Positions 9,905 to 18,566 of a stretch of 64,000 bases of DNA are shown in pieces (the first letter of the stretch is position 1; each line of letters begins with the position of its first letter). The stretch is from RGIG5612 sp045616165 (GTDB lineage Bacteria > Bacillota > Clostridia > Lachnospirales > Lachnospiraceae): contig JAZLGF010000028.1 in the NCBI GenBank assembly GCA_045616165.1, forward strand, positions 1 through 64,000. Direction: 5' to 3'. The position numbers and the translations under genes were made by a program. The notes beneath the pieces were generated by a model, which ran no database searches, was not told the DNA's origin, and saw nothing but the letters and a program-made list of their open reading frames with translations.

Positions 9905-10831
9905 ATGGATAAGATTCAAAAAGATTTACTTGAAAAAGTAGCAGATATCCACGATGTGCCGGAAGGTGCATACAATATTCGTTCAAACGGAGAACTTGGC
10001 GGCAGAGCTACAACCGCTAATATTGATATTGTCACAAAAGAAGATAAACCGGGTATCGATATCATAATTAAGCCAGGAACAAAAAATGAAAGTGTTCATA
10101 TTCCTGTTATTATTAGCGAGTCGGGGCTTACTGATTTAGTTTATAACGATTTTTATATTGGCGATGATGCGGATGTTACGATTGTTGCCGGATGCGGTAT
10201 TCATAATTGTGGAGACCAAAAGAGCCAGCATGATGGAATTCATACTTTCCATGTTGGAAAGAATGCCAAAATAAAATATATTGAAAAACACTATGGTGAA
10301 AATGATCCGGAAGCTGTTGGCGAAAATATTATGAACCCAACTACAATAGTTGAGATAGAAGAGGGCGGTTTCATGGAAATGGAAACGACTCAGATTAAAG
10401 GTATTGATAATACTATCCGTGATACAAAAGCTATTCTTAAAGGCGAGGGTGCAAAACTTATTGTACATGATAAGCTTATGACTCATGGAAAGCAAAATGC
10501 TGATGCTATCTTTGATGTTGTTATGGACGGTGTTAACTCTAGTTGCGATCTTATTAGCCGAGCTGTTGCAAAAGATAATTCAACCCAGACTTTTAAGGCT
10601 AATATTGTCGGAAATGTTAAATGCGCTAGCCATACAGAATGCGATGCAATTATTATGGACAATGCTAAAATAAGTGCTTCTCCGGAAATCGTTGCAAACG
10701 ACTTAGACGCAGCCCTTATTCATGAAGCGGCTATCGGTAAAATTGCTGGCGAACAACTTATTAAACTTATGACTCTTGGACTTACCGAAGAAGAAGCTGA
10801 ACAAGAGATTATCGCCGGATTCTTAAAATAA
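9905..10831 (+). CDS. short SufB/SufD-family Fe-S scaffold (SmsB-like)
   Basis: A 308-residue beta-helix core protein of the SufB/SufD family, much shorter than canonical SufB (about 470). The C-terminal half holds the recognisable core, including NIVGNVKCASHTECDAII and the stretch ANDLDAALIHEAAIGKI that contacts SufC. The N-terminal extension of SufB is missing. It follows sufC with GGAGG upstream. It is probably the only scaffold of a two-component assembly system. Cys218, Cys223 or the C-terminal His are possible cluster ligands, which is inference. No terminator is evident after it. Confidence 0.85.
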   Translation: MDKIQKDLLEKVADIHDVPEGAYNIRSNGELGGRATTANIDIVTKEDKPGIDIIIKPGTKNESVHIPVIISESGLTDLVYNDFYIGDDADVTIVAGCGIHNCGDQKSQHDGIHTFHVGKNAKIKYIEKHYGENDPEAVGENIMNPTTIVEIEEGGFMEMETTQIKGIDNTIRDTKAILKGEGAKLIVHDKLMTHGKQNADAIFDVVMDGVNSSCDLISRAVAKDNSTQTFKANIVGNVKCASHTECDAIIMDNAKISASPEIVANDLDAALIHEAAIGKIAGEQLIKLMTLGLTEEEAEQEIIAGFLK

Positions 10832-10865
10832 ATTTTGTCTCAAATTTGTCGCAAAGGATTTATGG

Positions 10866-10894
10866 TTGACAAAAGAAGACATTTATAATATATT
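10866..10894 (+). promoter_or_regulatory. promoter of tRNA-Gly
   Basis: TTGACA (10866-10871) and TATATT (10889-10894) with a 17-base spacer: the best consensus match in the window. A short hairpin (CGCC...GGCG) lies between the predicted start and the tRNA. Confidence 0.8.
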
Positions 10895-10922
10895 AAACGA
10901 GCGCCTTTTTTAAGGGCGATAT

Positions 10923-10995
10923 GCGATAGTGGCGTAGTTGGTAACGCGCGACCTTGCCAAGGTCGAGACCGCGGGTTCGAGCCCCGTCTATCGCT
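10923..10995 (+). tRNA. tRNA-Gly (anticodon GCC)
   Basis: Complete 73-nt cloverleaf: acceptor stem GCGATAG/CTATCGC, D stem GCGT/ACGC, anticodon stem CGACC/GGTCG around loop TTGCCAA, T arm GCGGG-TTCGAGC-CCCGT, and discriminator U. The anticodon GCC reads Gly codons. The 3' CCA is not encoded and must be added after transcription. It has its own promoter and a strong terminator. An open frame crossing this tRNA (10938-11150) is spurious. Confidence 0.97.
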
Positions 10996-11000
10996 TCAGA

Positions 11001-11031
11001 AGCGAAGAGCAAAAAGCTCTTCGCTTTTTTT
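11001..11031 (+). terminator. intrinsic terminator after tRNA-Gly
   Basis: A perfect 10-bp stem (AGCGAAGAGC / GCTCTTCGCT) with an A5 loop is followed by seven T. It lies six bases after the tRNA. Confidence 0.93.
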
Positions 11032-11049
11032 GTAAAAGTTTAGAAAGTG

Positions 11050-11119
11050 AGCAAAGTCGCATAGACTCGTTATCGGCGAGTTGGAACCCGAGCCAGGAAC
11101 GAGTTCACGCGACTTTGCT
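11050..11119. repeat. 70-bp imperfect inverted repeat with alternative internal pairing
   Basis: An 11-bp outer stem (AGCAAAGTCGC at 11050-11060 with 11109-11119) encloses a 7-bp stem (ACTCGTT 11065-11071 with AACGAGT 11098-11104). ACTCG can instead pair with CGAGT at 11077-11081, so two mutually exclusive folds exist. It sits between the tRNA terminator and the trkA promoter and has no reading frame of its own. It may be a structured RNA, a transcription-blocking element or a degenerate repeat. Confidence 0.6.
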
Positions 11120-11146
11120 AACATATAAAAAAATCATCAAAATAGG

Positions 11147-11172
11147 TTGATAGGTTGAAAATGTGGTATAAT
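11147..11172 (+). promoter_or_regulatory. probable trkA promoter (extended -10)
   Basis: TGGTATAAT gives an extended -10 with consensus TATAAT (11167-11172). The nearest -35-like TTGATA (11147-11152) is only 14 bases upstream, so initiation probably depends on the extended -10. The start would be about 33 bases before trkA. Confidence 0.55.
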
Positions 11173-11211
11173 AAAGTAGCAAAATAGCAACGTTTATAAG
11201 GAGCGTTTTTT

Positions 11212-12570
11212 ATGAAAATAATTATTGCCGGAAGCGGTAAGATAGGAACAACATTAATAGATACTTTGTCAAAGGAAAATCACGATATCACACTTATTGA
11301 TATCGATGAGGTTAGAATACAAAATATTTCTGATAAGTATGATGTTATGGCTATTGTCGGAGACGCTAAATCAGCAAGTCTTCTAAAAGAAGCAGGTGCA
11401 AATAATACAGATTTATTAATAGCTGTTACCGATAATGACGAAGAAAATCTTACGATTTGCCTCATAGGAAAGAATCTTGGCGTAAAAAATACAATTGCCA
11501 GAGTTAGAAATCCTATTTATGCAGAGAGCATCAGGCTTATCCAAAATGCCCTTGGACTTTCTATGGCAATTAATCCTGAACTTGAAGCAGCAAATGAAAT
11601 TATAAGAACACTTAAGTTTAAGTCAGCAGAGCAGGTTGAAACTTTTGCGAAAAGTAGAATGGAAATTCTTACATGTTATGTCCAGGAGGGTACACCTATC
11701 TGCAATGTAAAAATAAAGGATTACTACGATAAGATAAAAACAAAAATTTTCGTTTGTGCTCTTAAACGTGACGATGAAGTTATTATTCCAAACGGCGATT
11801 TTGAAATTAAAGCAGGAGATACATTGTCTTTTGTTGCAACCGCTAAAGACGCAAGAGACTTCTTTAAGAAGATGGGATACGATACGGGTAAAGTAAAAGA
11901 TCTTGCAATTATCGGTGGCGGAAAACTTGGATATAACCTTGCTAAAAAAGCTATAGATAGTGGAATTCCTATTAAGCTTATTGACGTGGACTATGATAGA
12001 TGTAAAGAATTAAATACGCTTCTTCCTCAAGCTGAAATAATTCATGGAAGCGGAAATGATACAAGCCTTTTAGAAGAAGAAGGAATATTTAATTATTCAT
12101 CAATAGCAGTTCTTACGGATGATGATTCGGAAAATACAATGATTTCAATGTATCTTAATAAGCATGCTAAGAATGCTAAAATAATCACAAAGATTAAACG
12201 TAGCGATTTTGAGGATTTGATTTACAGCTTAGAATTAGGTAGCGTATTTAATCCTAAATATATTACAGCTGATCATATTATCAGATATGTTCGTGCTATG
12301 AATAATGTACTTAACGACGAAGTTCAATCGCTTTGCCATGTTATCGAAAACAAAGTTGAGGTACTAGAGTTTAGAATCAGTGAAGACATGCCTTGCATAG
12401 GAAAAGAACTTAAAGACCTTAAACTTAAACCAAATATTTTAATTGCAGCTGTGTATAGAAAAGGGGTAGGTTTTAACCCACATGGCGATGACACAATTGA
12501 AAAAGGCGATACAGTTTTAGTTATTACAACAAATAAAGGAATTAGCAGATTCGCAGATCTTTTTGAATAA
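11212..12570 (+). CDS. trkA: Trk potassium uptake regulatory subunit TrkA
   Basis: Cytoplasmic gating subunit of the Trk potassium channel. The 452 residues contain two RCK (NAD-binding) units: the first starts with IIAGSGKIGTTL and the second near residue 228 with AIIGGGKLGYNLAK. Each is followed by a TrkA-C domain. The Rossmann glycines and the acidic residue binding the ribose (TLIDID, KLIDVD) are present. AAGGAGCG precedes the ATG. trkH follows five bases after the stop, so the two are one operon. Confidence 0.94.
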   Translation: MKIIIAGSGKIGTTLIDTLSKENHDITLIDIDEVRIQNISDKYDVMAIVGDAKSASLLKEAGANNTDLLIAVTDNDEENLTICLIGKNLGVKNTIARVRNPIYAESIRLIQNALGLSMAINPELEAANEIIRTLKFKSAEQVETFAKSRMEILTCYVQEGTPICNVKIKDYYDKIKTKIFVCALKRDDEVIIPNGDFEIKAGDTLSFVATAKDARDFFKKMGYDTGKVKDLAIIGGGKLGYNLAKKAIDSGIPIKLIDVDYDRCKELNTLLPQAEIIHGSGNDTSLLEEEGIFNYSSIAVLTDDDSENTMISMYLNKHAKNAKIITKIKRSDFEDLIYSLELGSVFNPKYITADHIIRYVRAMNNVLNDEVQSLCHVIENKVEVLEFRISEDMPCIGKELKDLKLKPNILIAAVYRKGVGFNPHGDDTIEKGDTVLVITTNKGISRFADLFE

Positions 12571-12575
12571 AAATC

Positions 12576-14057
12576 ATGAACAGCAAACTAATAATTAAAA
12601 TCATGGGATTAATATTGGTTATTGAAGCAGCATTTATGATACTGCCTTTAATTGTTTCGGTTTGCGAAAGCGATGGCGACTGGAAATATTTCCTATTTAC
12701 ATTATTAGGATGCGTAATAGTTGGAATTCCTTTGCTTCTTATTAAAACCCAAAATACAAATCTTTATGCGAAGGAAGGATTTGTTATCGTTGCTCTTTCA
12801 TGGATTTTACTTAGTCTTGTTGGAGCTATTCCTTTTGCAATTTCTGGAACTATTCCAAATTATTTAAATGCTGTTTTTGAGGCTGTTTCAGGATTTACGA
12901 CAACGGGTGTTACGATTATGCCGGATGTTGAAATTGCTTCTATGTCTATGCTGTTTTGGAGAAGCATGACACACTGGATTGGTGGTATGGGCGTTTTGGT
13001 ATTTATGCTTGCGCTTACACCAGTTGCGGGTGGAGCATCTATGCATATTATGAGAGCAGAATCTCCGGGACCGACAACAGAAAAGGTTCTTCCAAAAATT
13101 TCGCAGACTGCTAAGTATTTATATTTTTCATATTTGGTTTTGACGTTAATTGAAACAGTGCTTTTAATTTGCACAGGACTTCCAGTTGTAAATGCATTTA
13201 TCATTGCTTTTGGAACAATGGCAACAGGTGGATTTACTTATCTAAATACAGGCCTTGCAACATTTAAGATAGCTCAGCTTATTATTGTTATAGTATTTAT
13301 GATTTTAGCCGGCATGAACTTTAGTTTGTTCTTCTTAATAGTTACCGGAAAAATCAAAAAAGCGTTTAAGGACATTGAACTTAGATGGTATTTAATTACT
13401 ATGGCGGTTGTTTTTGTTTTTGTTTCACTAAGCGTTTTAATTAGCTGTGGTGAGATAGATTCGTTTGGAAATACAATTGTTCATACGCTTTTTGCAACCG
13501 CATCAGCAATGACTTCAACAGGTTTTAGCGCATATAATTACGGAACATGGACATGGTTTGCTAAAGGTTTACTTGTTCTTGTAATGTTTATAGGCGGATG
13601 TGCTGGAAGTACCGCAGGTGGTATTAAAGTTTCAAGATTTGTTGTTATGTTCAAAGCAATCAAAAGAAATCTTAAAGAAAAAACTCATCCAAGAAGTGTA
13701 AATTCAGTTTTATATAACGGCAAAGAAATTAGTAATGATGTTACTGCTGGAATTTTAGTTTATTTTGCAATTTTCATTGTTATATATGCTGTTTCAATGA
13801 TTATAGTTTCTCTTGAACATGGAATGGATTTCAGTACAGCTTTTACTAGTGTTTCAACAACACTTAACAATAACGGAATTGAATTTAGAAGTCCGGGAGT
13901 TGGTGGCTTTTATACATATTCATGGTGGACAAAAGTTGTCTATATTATAGACATGCTCTTTGGCCGTCTTGAGATATTCCCAATAATAGTATTTATCGGG
14001 ACTATTTTCACTCCAATTAGTAATCTAAAAAAGATAGTCAAAAATAGGATAGGTTAA
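12576..14057 (+). CDS. trkH: Trk potassium uptake membrane subunit TrkH
   Basis: Integral membrane, potassium-conducting subunit (493 residues) of the TrkH/KtrB family. The four selectivity-filter P-loops are visible with their central glycine: TTTGVTI, ATGGFTY, TSTGFSA and NNNGIEF. About ten hydrophobic membrane spans are seen. It lies between trkA and the copper ATPase gene, with five-base and four-base gaps, so copA is probably co-transcribed. Confidence 0.94.
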   Translation: MNSKLIIKIMGLILVIEAAFMILPLIVSVCESDGDWKYFLFTLLGCVIVGIPLLLIKTQNTNLYAKEGFVIVALSWILLSLVGAIPFAISGTIPNYLNAVFEAVSGFTTTGVTIMPDVEIASMSMLFWRSMTHWIGGMGVLVFMLALTPVAGGASMHIMRAESPGPTTEKVLPKISQTAKYLYFSYLVLTLIETVLLICTGLPVVNAFIIAFGTMATGGFTYLNTGLATFKIAQLIIVIVFMILAGMNFSLFFLIVTGKIKKAFKDIELRWYLITMAVVFVFVSLSVLISCGEIDSFGNTIVHTLFATASAMTSTGFSAYNYGTWTWFAKGLLVLVMFIGGCAGSTAGGIKVSRFVVMFKAIKRNLKEKTHPRSVNSVLYNGKEISNDVTAGILVYFAIFIVIYAVSMIIVSLEHGMDFSTAFTSVSTTLNNNGIEFRSPGVGGFYTYSWWTKVVYIIDMLFGRLEIFPIIVFIGTIFTPISNLKKIVKNRIG

Positions 14058-14061
14058 GTAT

Positions 14062-16305
14062 ATGAATAAATATACTGTTACAGGAATGAGCTGCGCGGCA
14101 TGCTCTGCCAGAGTTGAAAAAGCGGTATCTAATGTACCAGGTGTTTCTTTTTGCGCAGTAAATCTTTTAACAAATTCAATGAGTGTGGAAGGAAGCGCAT
14201 CTTCTAAAGATATAATCGCAGCAGTAGAAAAAGCGGGATATGGCGCGATTCTTCAAGATGAATTGATTTTAGATACAAATACAAAACCTATTAAAAAACG
14301 TCTTATTTTCTCAGCTGTTTTAACAATAATTTTAATGTATTTTACTATGGGTGTTAGTATGCTTTCTTTGCCAGCGCCAAGTTTTTTAGATTCTGGATAT
14401 TTGGCTGGATGCTTAAATGTAGGAGTACTCGGAGCGGTTATTGCGCTTGCAGTCATAATTATTAACAGACAGTTTTTTATTAATGGATTTAAAGGATTTA
14501 TTCATCTTTCTTTTAACATGGATACCTTAGTTGCTTTAGGAAGCGGAGTATCTTATCTATACAGTCTTGTAATATTAATAATTAATTATATAAATCCTGA
14601 TAATATGAATCGTCCACAATTCTATTTTGAATCTGCGGCAATGATTCTTACTCTTATTACTGTAGGAAAGCTTTTAGAGGCAGTTTCAAAAGGAAAAACA
14701 ACAAACGCGATTAAATCTTTAATAGAGATGTCTCCTAAAAATGCAGTTATCATAAAAGATAATGAAGAGATAACTATTATGGCAAGCGAAGTTAAAATAG
14801 GAGATTTGATTGTTGTAGAGGCGGGAATGAGTATTCCAGTTGACGGAGTAATTGTTAGCGGGAATGCGAAGGTAGATGAAAGCGCACTTACAGGTGAAAG
14901 TGAATTAGTTAATAAGTGTGCTGGCGACGAGGTCTTTTCAGCAACAATAAATTTAGGTGAGAAAATTATCTGCAAGGCAACAAAAGTAGGAAACGATACA
15001 ACCCTTGCGCAAATAATAAAAACGGTAGCAGAGGCTTCAGCTACAAAAGCTCCTATTGCGAGAATAGCGGATAAAGTCGCAGGAGTTTTTGTACCGGTTG
15101 TTATGGTGATAGCACTTATTACTTTTATTGTGTGGATGATAGTTGGACCAAACTCTAATATTGTTATGGAAAGTTCTCAAACTATATTTGCGTTTGCACT
15201 TTCCAGAGCAATTTCGGTTTTAGTTATAAGCTGTCCATGTGCCTTAGGACTTGCTACACCGGTTGCAATTATGGTTGGTTCAGGAGTTGGATCGAAACAT
15301 GGAATATTATTTAAGAGTGCTCAAAGTATAGAAGAGACTGGAAAGCCGTCTATTATAGTACTTGATAAAACCGGAACAATTACTACGGGGCAGGTCGGAA
15401 GTGATAAACCAAAAGAAGATAGTAAAGAGGCTATTTTAGAGCTTAAAGCGCTTGGACTTAATGTTGTTATGCTTTCAGGTGATAAGCAAGATAGAGCAAG
15501 AAAAATTGCGCAATTAGTAGGAATTGAAAATGTTATTTCAAATGTTCTTCCAAATCAAAAAGGTGATGTTATTAAAAATATTCAAAATCCTTTGATGAGT
15601 AATCTTTTGATGAGTTTTCCGCAGAAGGTTATGAGCCAGGCGCAAAAAAATAAAGTTATTATGGTTGGTGATGGAATAAATGATGCGCCGGCGCTTAAAA
15701 CAGCTGAAATTGGTATGGCAATAGGAGCGGGTAAAGACGTTGCTATTGATGCGGCGGATGTTGTACTAATGAACAGTAGTATAAAAGATGTGGCAGCAGC
15801 TATTCGTCTAAGCAAAAGAACACTTCTTAATATAAAAGAAAATCTATTTTGGGCATTTATTTATAATATTATATGTATTCCGCTTGCAGCAGGAGTCTAT
15901 ACCTTCCTTTTTGGATGGACTCTTAACCCTATGATAGGAGCGGCGGCTATGGCTCTTTCTAGTTTTTGCGTTGTTATGAATGCGCTAAGACTTAACCTTT
16001 TTAATCCATATAAGAAGGGAAAAGAAAAGCATGCTAAAGAAGATATAGAAGATTTAATTTACACAATTAATGATAGATTACTTGAAGGAGAAAAAGTTAT
16101 GGAAAAGGTTTTGCATGTTGAAGGAATGATGTGTTCTCATTGTGAAGCACATGTAAAGGAAGCTCTCGAAAAACTTCCAGAAGTTAAAGAAGCGATTGCT
16201 AATCATGAAAAAAATGAAGTTTTGGTAAAATTAAACGCCGACATTTCTGAGGGCGTTTTAGGTCAAGTTATTACTGACGCAGGTTATAAATATTTAGACG
16301 AATAA
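14062..16305 (+). CDS. copA: copper-type P1B ATPase lacking the N-domain, with N- and C-terminal HMA domains
   Basis: A 747-residue heavy-metal P-type ATPase. Seen in order: N-terminal HMA domain (CAAC, Cys11/Cys14), membrane spans, actuator TGES, CPC metal site (391-393), DKTGT phosphorylation site (Asp435), MLSGD (Asp474), GDGINDAP (Asp537), final spans and a second HMA domain (CSHC) after residue 680. Only 39 residues separate Asp435 from Asp474. In family members the roughly 120-residue nucleotide-binding N-domain with its Ser-Glu-His-Pro motif lies here, and it is absent in frame. Unless ATP binds otherwise, the pump should be inactive or act as a metal-binding membrane protein. It is four bases after trkH. 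Confidence 0.88.
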   Translation: MNKYTVTGMSCAACSARVEKAVSNVPGVSFCAVNLLTNSMSVEGSASSKDIIAAVEKAGYGAILQDELILDTNTKPIKKRLIFSAVLTIILMYFTMGVSMLSLPAPSFLDSGYLAGCLNVGVLGAVIALAVIIINRQFFINGFKGFIHLSFNMDTLVALGSGVSYLYSLVILIINYINPDNMNRPQFYFESAAMILTLITVGKLLEAVSKGKTTNAIKSLIEMSPKNAVIIKDNEEITIMASEVKIGDLIVVEAGMSIPVDGVIVSGNAKVDESALTGESELVNKCAGDEVFSATINLGEKIICKATKVGNDTTLAQIIKTVAEASATKAPIARIADKVAGVFVPVVMVIALITFIVWMIVGPNSNIVMESSQTIFAFALSRAISVLVISCPCALGLATPVAIMVGSGVGSKHGILFKSAQSIEETGKPSIIVLDKTGTITTGQVGSDKPKEDSKEAILELKALGLNVVMLSGDKQDRARKIAQLVGIENVISNVLPNQKGDVIKNIQNPLMSNLLMSFPQKVMSQAQKNKVIMVGDGINDAPALKTAEIGMAIGAGKDVAIDAADVVLMNSSIKDVAAAIRLSKRTLLNIKENLFWAFIYNIICIPLAAGVYTFLFGWTLNPMIGAAAMALSSFCVVMNALRLNLFNPYKKGKEKHAKEDIEDLIYTINDRLLEGEKVMEKVLHVEGMMCSHCEAHVKEALEKLPEVKEAIANHEKNEVLVKLNADISEGVLGQVITDAGYKYLDE
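16099..16305 (+). CDS. possible internally initiated CopZ-like copper chaperone
   Basis: Inside copA an in-frame ATG (codon 680) has AAGGAG eight bases upstream, a better ribosome-binding site than that of copA itself. Translation from it yields 68 residues forming exactly one HMA domain (VEGMMCSHCEAHVKEAL), the size and fold of free CopZ chaperones. It could be made separately as well as fused to CopA. Precedent exists in E. coli, where copA also yields a separate chaperone, by frameshifting. This entry is inference from the start signal and the domain boundary. Confidence 0.4.
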   Translation: MEKVLHVEGMMCSHCEAHVKEALEKLPEVKEAIANHEKNEVLVKLNADISEGVLGQVITDAGYKYLDE

Positions 16306-16569
16306 TTATTTATCTTTTTCGTCGTCTTTTTGGACTGTGACAATTAAATCTTTTGTTCTTGTTTCTTCGGCTTGTTTTTTTACAAGTTTATATAACCATT
16401 GGATTATATATATTAAAACTGGAACCATAACGGTTGCAAAAATACTTGCGAGGAAAAGTCCGTGCGTATTTTTGTCTCCGCATATAGCTAATATAAGAGT
16501 TGTTGCATATAAACCCAGTATTATTACGATTCCTATTATTGCGAGAATTCGTTTAATATTTTTATTCAT
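16306..16569 (-). CDS. small membrane protein, unknown
   Basis: An 87-residue protein with two hydrophobic helices (about residues 8-30 and 38-62) and a charged tail. It overlaps the upstream gene by TAATG, so the two are translationally coupled. It converges on copA, whose stop is at the adjacent base. The family is not recognised; the tail KDEKDK is probably cytosolic. Confidence 0.7.
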   Translation of the reverse strand: MNKNIKRILAIIGIVIILGLYATTLILAICGDKNTHGLFLASIFATVMVPVLIYIIQWLYKLVKKQAEETRTKDLIVTVQKDDEKDK

Positions 16570-17558
16570 TAAATTAAAGTCTCCATTTTTTCTTTTATTT
16601 CATCAGAATATCCAACCGCTATATGTGAGAAGTTTTCTTTAAGATATCCAAATATCTTATCGTTGTCTGACTTTTTAGTTCCATTTACTCTTACATATGA
16701 TTTTGGACTTGTAACGATTGTACATCTATAGTTTAACTTATTTTTCTTTACAAAAGGATTCCATATAGCATATTGGTAAACCCATACTATGTTATAGAGC
16801 GGAACTAGCCAAAGATTTCGGTTTCCTAAGATTACAAGGTAGTTTTCGGTTAGATAAATATTACCTGCATGTATAAGCCTATTGTTAGCTAATTCAATAT
16901 CTATTTCCTTAAAATCTCTTCCGGATAATCCAAAAGTGCGAAGTCTTTTACATGCTGGATGAAGCCTTGGAGAAATCATAAATATTAAATTAGCTACAAA
17001 GTATAAAATTGATATTGCTAATAAAATAAAAAGCAAAATAGTAATTATTATTGTAAGGGTAGGATGGTAGTCATATTGGCTTACAACAAAGTTTCCACTT
17101 ATTTTTTCCATGTCAGATGCATTCCATCCAACATCGCTACTAAAAGCATTAATAAAGTTTTTAAAACGAGCGTCCTTTTTTACTACTTTAGCTTTTGCAC
17201 ATAAGGTATCTAATACTTCGGCCTTGTTATTAGTATATTCTAATGGAATTAAAAAGAAGGTGCATTTAGGACTTTCGCCTTCATCGAGAACATAATAATA
17301 ACATGCACTTTTTTTAGGATTTTTTGTATAGTAATCATAGTTTGAATAGTGAAGATTTGACATGTTAAAATCCACATATCCGATATTTTTATTAACTGTA
17401 GCGTTAATCTCATCTATCGAAGATACTTTAGGTGGATTAAATTCATTTTTTAGTGGGAGTACGATTAATAAAATTGCTATTACAAGGGCAATTATCCCAG
17501 GTAAGAGCAAATTCTTGCGAGATATGAATTTTATATAGGATTTAATCGTAAAATGCAT
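16569..17558 (-). CDS. membrane protein with two hydrophobic helices, unknown
   Basis: A 329-residue protein with a membrane segment near the N-terminus (LLLPGIIALVIAILLIVLPL), an extracytoplasmic-looking domain of about 130 residues and a second segment (TIIITILLFILLAISILYFV). It ends in a cytosolic domain that resembles a PH-like fold (YLVILGNRNLWLVPLYNIVW). That resemblance is inference. The ATG at 17558 is used; a TTG at 17576 is also open and neither has a clear ribosome-binding site. It forms a two-gene unit with the next minus-strand gene. Confidence 0.75.
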   Translation of the reverse strand: MHFTIKSYIKFISRKNLLLPGIIALVIAILLIVLPLKNEFNPPKVSSIDEINATVNKNIGYVDFNMSNLHYSNYDYYTKNPKKSACYYYVLDEGESPKCTFFLIPLEYTNNKAEVLDTLCAKAKVVKKDARFKNFINAFSSDVGWNASDMEKISGNFVVSQYDYHPTLTIIITILLFILLAISILYFVANLIFMISPRLHPACKRLRTFGLSGRDFKEIDIELANNRLIHAGNIYLTENYLVILGNRNLWLVPLYNIVWVYQYAIWNPFVKKNKLNYRCTIVTSPKSYVRVNGTKKSDNDKIFGYLKENFSHIAVGYSDEIKEKMETLI

Positions 17559-17645
17559 GAAAAAAGTATAATTCAAAATACTTGAAATAGCAATAATAGG
17601 TGCGATGATATATAATTAAGACAATAGATTTAGGAGATGATTTAT

Positions 17646-18566
17646 ATGGACTACATTTTAAGAGCTACAGCAGCAAATTTAAAAATAAGAGCATTTGCTA
17701 TTCAATCTACAAATCTTGTTGAAGAAGCAAGAAAAAGACATAATACAAGCCCTGTTGTTACAGCGGCTTTAGGACGACTTTTAAGTGCAGGCGCTATGAT
17801 GGGCGTTATGATGAAGGGTGAGAAAGACGTTCTTACTCTTATGATGAAAGGCGACGGACCAATAGGAAAACTTACCTGTACAGCAGATTCTAAAGGTAAT
17901 GTTAAAGGATATGCAGATAATCCACTTGTACTTATTCCGGCTAATTATGCGGGAAAACTTGATGTTGGTGCGGCAATCGGTTATGGCGAACTTACTGTAA
18001 TAAAAGATCTTGGCCTTAAAGAGCCTTATGTTAGTAATACACCTTTAGGAACTAGTGAAGTTGCGGAAGATTTAACTTATTATTTTGCTAAGTCAGAGCA
18101 AACCCCTTCTAGCGTAGCGTTAGGCGTGCTTATGAATAAAGATAACACAGTTAGCCAGGCGGGAGGATTTATTATCCAGGTTATGCCTGGAATTGAAGAT
18201 GAGGTTATTGAAAAACTTGAAACAAAATTAAATTCGCTTAAGCCGGTTACAACTTTGATGAGCGAAGGCATGGGTCCGGAAGAAATCTTAAAAGAAGTTT
18301 TAGGTGATTTTGATCTTGAGATTAATGAAAAACTTGATACAGGATTTAAATGTAATTGCTCAAAGGAACATGTAGCCAGAGCGCTTATAAGCATGGGTAA
18401 AGCCGAACTTCAAAGCATGATTGATGATGGAAAAGAAGTAACACTTAATTGTAGTTTTTGTAATGAAAATTACACATATAGCGTTGATGAATTAAAAGAA
18501 CTTTTAGATTTTGCGAAAATCAAAAGTGCAGCAAAGAAGATTGGAATGATTCAAGGTGACGAATAA
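17646..18566 (+). CDS. hslO: redox-regulated chaperone Hsp33
   Basis: Cytosolic holdase activated by oxidation (306 residues). The C-terminal zinc site is intact: CNC followed about 30 residues later by CSFC. The ATG at 17646 is chosen over one at 17637 because AGGAGA lies eight bases before it and the protein then begins MDYILRATAAN as in the family. A TATAAT at 17611-17616 may be its -10. The last 11 bases overlap the ecfA start. Confidence 0.95.
   Translation: MDYILRATAANLKIRAFAIQSTNLVEEARKRHNTSPVVTAALGRLLSAGAMMGVMMKGEKDVLTLMMKGDGPIGKLTCTADSKGNVKGYADNPLVLIPANYAGKLDVGAAIGYGELTVIKDLGLKEPYVSNTPLGTSEVAEDLTYYFAKSEQTPSSVALGVLMNKDNTVSQAGGFIIQVMPGIEDEVIEKLETKLNSLKPVTTLMSEGMGPEEILKEVLGDFDLEINEKLDTGFKCNCSKEHVARALISMGKAELQSMIDDGKEVTLNCSFCNENYTYSVDELKELLDFAKIKSAAKKIGMIQGDE

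Noticed and set aside
10938..11150. Open reading frame of 70 codons crossing the tRNA-Gly, its terminator and the inverted repeat
   Set aside because: It lies over a tRNA and an intrinsic terminator, has no ribosome-binding site, and its product resembles no protein.
12860..13204. Long antisense frame within trkH (and similar ones in addA, acsB, pcrA and the GHKL gene)
   Set aside because: These mirror strongly coding frames on the other strand, lack ribosome-binding sites and show no protein-like motifs.
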